Source of the DNA: Basidiobolus ranarum
Taxonomy: Eukaryota; Basidiobolomycota; Basidiobolomycetes; Basidiobolales
DNA: 23,435 bases
Assembly (NCBI GenBank): GCA_040143965.1
Contig: JASJQH010007041.1
Span: forward strand, 1 to 23,435
Direction: 5' to 3'
Positions within the stretch are counted from its first letter, which is position 1; every line of letters begins with the position of its first letter. A program made the translations under genes and the position numbers. The notes beneath the pieces were generated by a model. The model did not search any database. It saw only the letters and a program-made list of their open reading frames with translations, and had not been told where the DNA came from. This document shows positions 22,071 through 23,435 of the stretch, one piece after another.

Positions 22071-23048
22071 CTGAAATGTCACAACATCCAGCTTGTCAAT
22101 AAATGATATACAACCATCTGAAGAGAACTTTGAAAAGAAATAGTGAATGGTTTATTTGAATATCTGTGAAAGTAGCTGTAGGAAAAATATGCAAGACTTT
22201 CCAACTTGTCTCTTGGTTATTTCCATAAATAATTCTATGCATCCTGAACATATGTACAGTTTTGAACTACATATTATTTGTCCAAGTAGTATTAACTACT
22301 GTTGATGTGATGAGCTAAGTCAACAGGTATTGAAGAATAGAAGTGATAAGTATAAAAGAGATAGAAAGCTCAACATTGCAATTTAACTATTTGTCAGTAT
22401 ATCTGAATCTTGATTTTGTTTTAAATCCAGGAGTTAGGCATGCGGCAGAGATTAATTTGAATGTTGCAAGTGATTTCCTTAGATAGTATTATCTCTGAGC
22501 TGGTTAAAAATGACTTCCCTAACAAACTGGTGGTCAATGTCAATATATATATATTTTGGTGTGAAATCTACAATATCTACTATCCTGAACAATAATTATG
22601 GGTGCATTCTGCAAATTCTCAAGCTACTAGACTGTTTTGTTCACCACATTACCACCCTGGCTGTGTAACTAGATACCATCAAGCACTTCAAATACTGATG
22701 ATTTCATATTGAGTGAAGTGAGGTATCCTTTTGTCTTCTGATATCGTAAATGTGAATAATGAATGCTTACATGTTTGAACGCTCTAACTGTAGTATAATC
22801 AAGCTAACTAACAGGTTACATGTCTTTAGTAAGCCTCTATCACTTTCGCAATATCCCACTTCATTACTAAATACCTCGTAAAAATCTTTTGAGAGGATAA
22901 ATCCTTCAATGAAGTAGTCTACTTGCCTACATAACCAGCGGAACATAATAATAAAATGAGAAGGCTAAGCTGAGGATTCAACCTTTTCAGTATATAACTG
23001 TGAAGTCTTAACATAAGGCTACATTATTTACCGAGTACAGAATAAACT

Positions 23049-23054
23049 TTTATT
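23049..23054 (-). terminator. Candidate polyadenylation signal of the repeat-protein gene
   Basis: TTTATT on the plus strand reads AATAAA on the minus strand, about 88 nt past the first stop codon of the repeat gene. A second AATAAA overlaps that stop codon itself (23141-23146). Confidence 0.4.
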
Positions 23055-23102
23055 ATTCGATTTAGGAAACAATAAACTGTACTGCTCGATATTTTCATCA
23101 AT

Positions 23103-23435
23103 TTAATCGTATTGACCGCCATAACGAGAACGAGAATGACTTTATTGACCATTTCTGCGGGAGATTCCTCTTTCGTATTCATTGTCATACTCATCCTGGT
23201 CATACTGGCGGCCATAGCGGGAGCGAGACCAGTTTTGTTGACCATTTCTACGAGAGACACCGCGCTCATATTCGTTATCGTACTCGTCCTGCTCGTATTG
23301 ACGACCATAACGAGAGCGAGGATAGTTCTGTTGACCATTTCTGCGAGAGACACCGCGCTCGTATTCGTTATCATACTCATCTTGATCATATTGACGGCCA
23401 TAGCGAGAGCGAGGATAGTTCTGTTGACCATTTCT
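23103..23435 (-). repeat. 93-bp in-frame tandem repeat, three full copies plus a decayed partial copy
   Basis: Units begin (minus strand) at 23435, 23342 and 23249, with a partial fourth at 23156 running to about 23103. The unit length of 93 nt is a multiple of three and keeps frame. Copies 1 and 2 are nearest to each other; copy 3 differs more (NWSRS for NYPRS, GISR for GVSR). The array continues beyond the right edge, so the full copy number is unknown. Confidence 0.9.
23142..23435 (-). CDS. C-terminal end of an Arg/Tyr/acidic tandem-repeat protein, partial
   Basis: The right edge cuts this gene; only its 3' end is visible. Reading right to left, it encodes three full 31-residue repeats, each built as RNGQQNYPRSRYGRQY, then DQDEYDNEYERGVSR, followed by RNGQ and a TAA stop at 23144-23142. 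The frame was chosen because differences between repeat copies are mostly synonymous third-base changes (CGC/CGT, TAT/TAC, GGC/GGT, GAT/GAC, AAC/AAT), which shows selection on this protein. A second frame is also open through the repeats and reads as a hydrophobic Met/Ala/Val/Leu string, but substitutions there would be non-synonymous. Alternating Arg/Tyr and Asp/Glu is typical of disordered, RNA-associated or condensate-forming tails, which is inference. The family is unknown because the N-terminal part is outside the window. Sequence after the stop still resembles a fourth repeat. Confidence 0.75.
   Translation of the reverse strand, partial: RNGQQNYPRSRYGRQYDQDEYDNEYERGVSRRNGQQNYPRSRYGRQYEQDEYDNEYERGVSRRNGQQNWSRSRYGRQYDQDEYDNEYERGISRRNGQ

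Larger units (their letters stand above)
21311..23141. other. Gene-poor AT-rich region containing a mitochondrial insertion
   Basis: About 1.8 kb. The first 110 nt are the MTR4 3' UTR, including a directly repeated GCTAGCTGTAT (about 21369 and 21381). From 21430 the DNA is AT-rich with no gene I can support, apart from the atp9-like insertion at 21867-22070. Two plus-strand open frames of 68 codons (21504-21710 and 21728-21934) have weakly similar ends but no recognised domain. From 22100 to 23030 I see nothing beyond AT-rich sequence. Confidence 0.5.

Noticed and set aside
21798-22082. A functional nuclear gene for ATP synthase subunit c
   Set aside because: The C-terminus is replaced by unrelated sequence, no import presequence is evident and codon use is mitochondrial. 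A NUMT is simpler.
23024-23431. Hydrophobic Met/Ala/Val/Leu repeat protein on the minus strand
   Set aside because: It is the alternative frame of the Arg/Tyr repeat. Repeat-to-repeat changes are mostly synonymous only in the charged frame.

Overview
This is nuclear DNA from a fungus, probably an early-diverging lineage (Zoopagomycota or Mucoromycota grade; inference). The evidence is short GT-AG introns (mostly 54-101 nt), a Sip5-type protein typical of fungi, a fungal-style SERCA, and a mitochondrial atp9 copy whose protein resembles atp9 of early-diverging fungi. No tRNA, rRNA, CRISPR or complete transposon was recognised. Exon models were built by reading splice sites by eye and checking that phase is preserved across every junction.

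Left part (1-6790, minus strand): a 13-exon gene, cut by the left edge, encodes a large protein with an N-terminal SAM domain, long disordered stretches and two SUMO-interaction-like motifs. Its layout resembles the N-terminal half of fungal SAM/SNF2-family chromatin proteins, but no helicase lies inside the window. Beside it is a complete 5-exon gene for a 697-residue protein with an N/Q/G-rich front half and three HMG boxes.

Middle (6791-14671): a 2.1 kb gene-poor stretch, an intronless SERCA calcium pump (minus), a 1.85 kb divergent intergenic region with a small repeat cluster, and an intronless formate/nitrite transporter (plus).

Right part (14672-23435): about 1.3 kb holding a possible eroded exon pair on the minus strand; a Sip5-like, probably N-myristoylated RING-type protein (2 exons); the exosome helicase Mtr4 (4 exons); a gene-poor region with a nuclear copy of mitochondrial atp9; and, at the right edge, the 3' end of a minus-strand gene made of 31-residue Arg/Tyr/acidic tandem repeats whose last repeat is interrupted by a stop codon.

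The genes do not form a pathway. They are ordinary housekeeping or regulatory genes (chromatin, calcium, anion transport, signalling, RNA decay). I found no convincing undescribed multi-gene system. The most unusual items are the interrupted repeat gene, the atp9 insertion, the three-HMG-box protein and the twin SIM-like motifs in the SAM protein.
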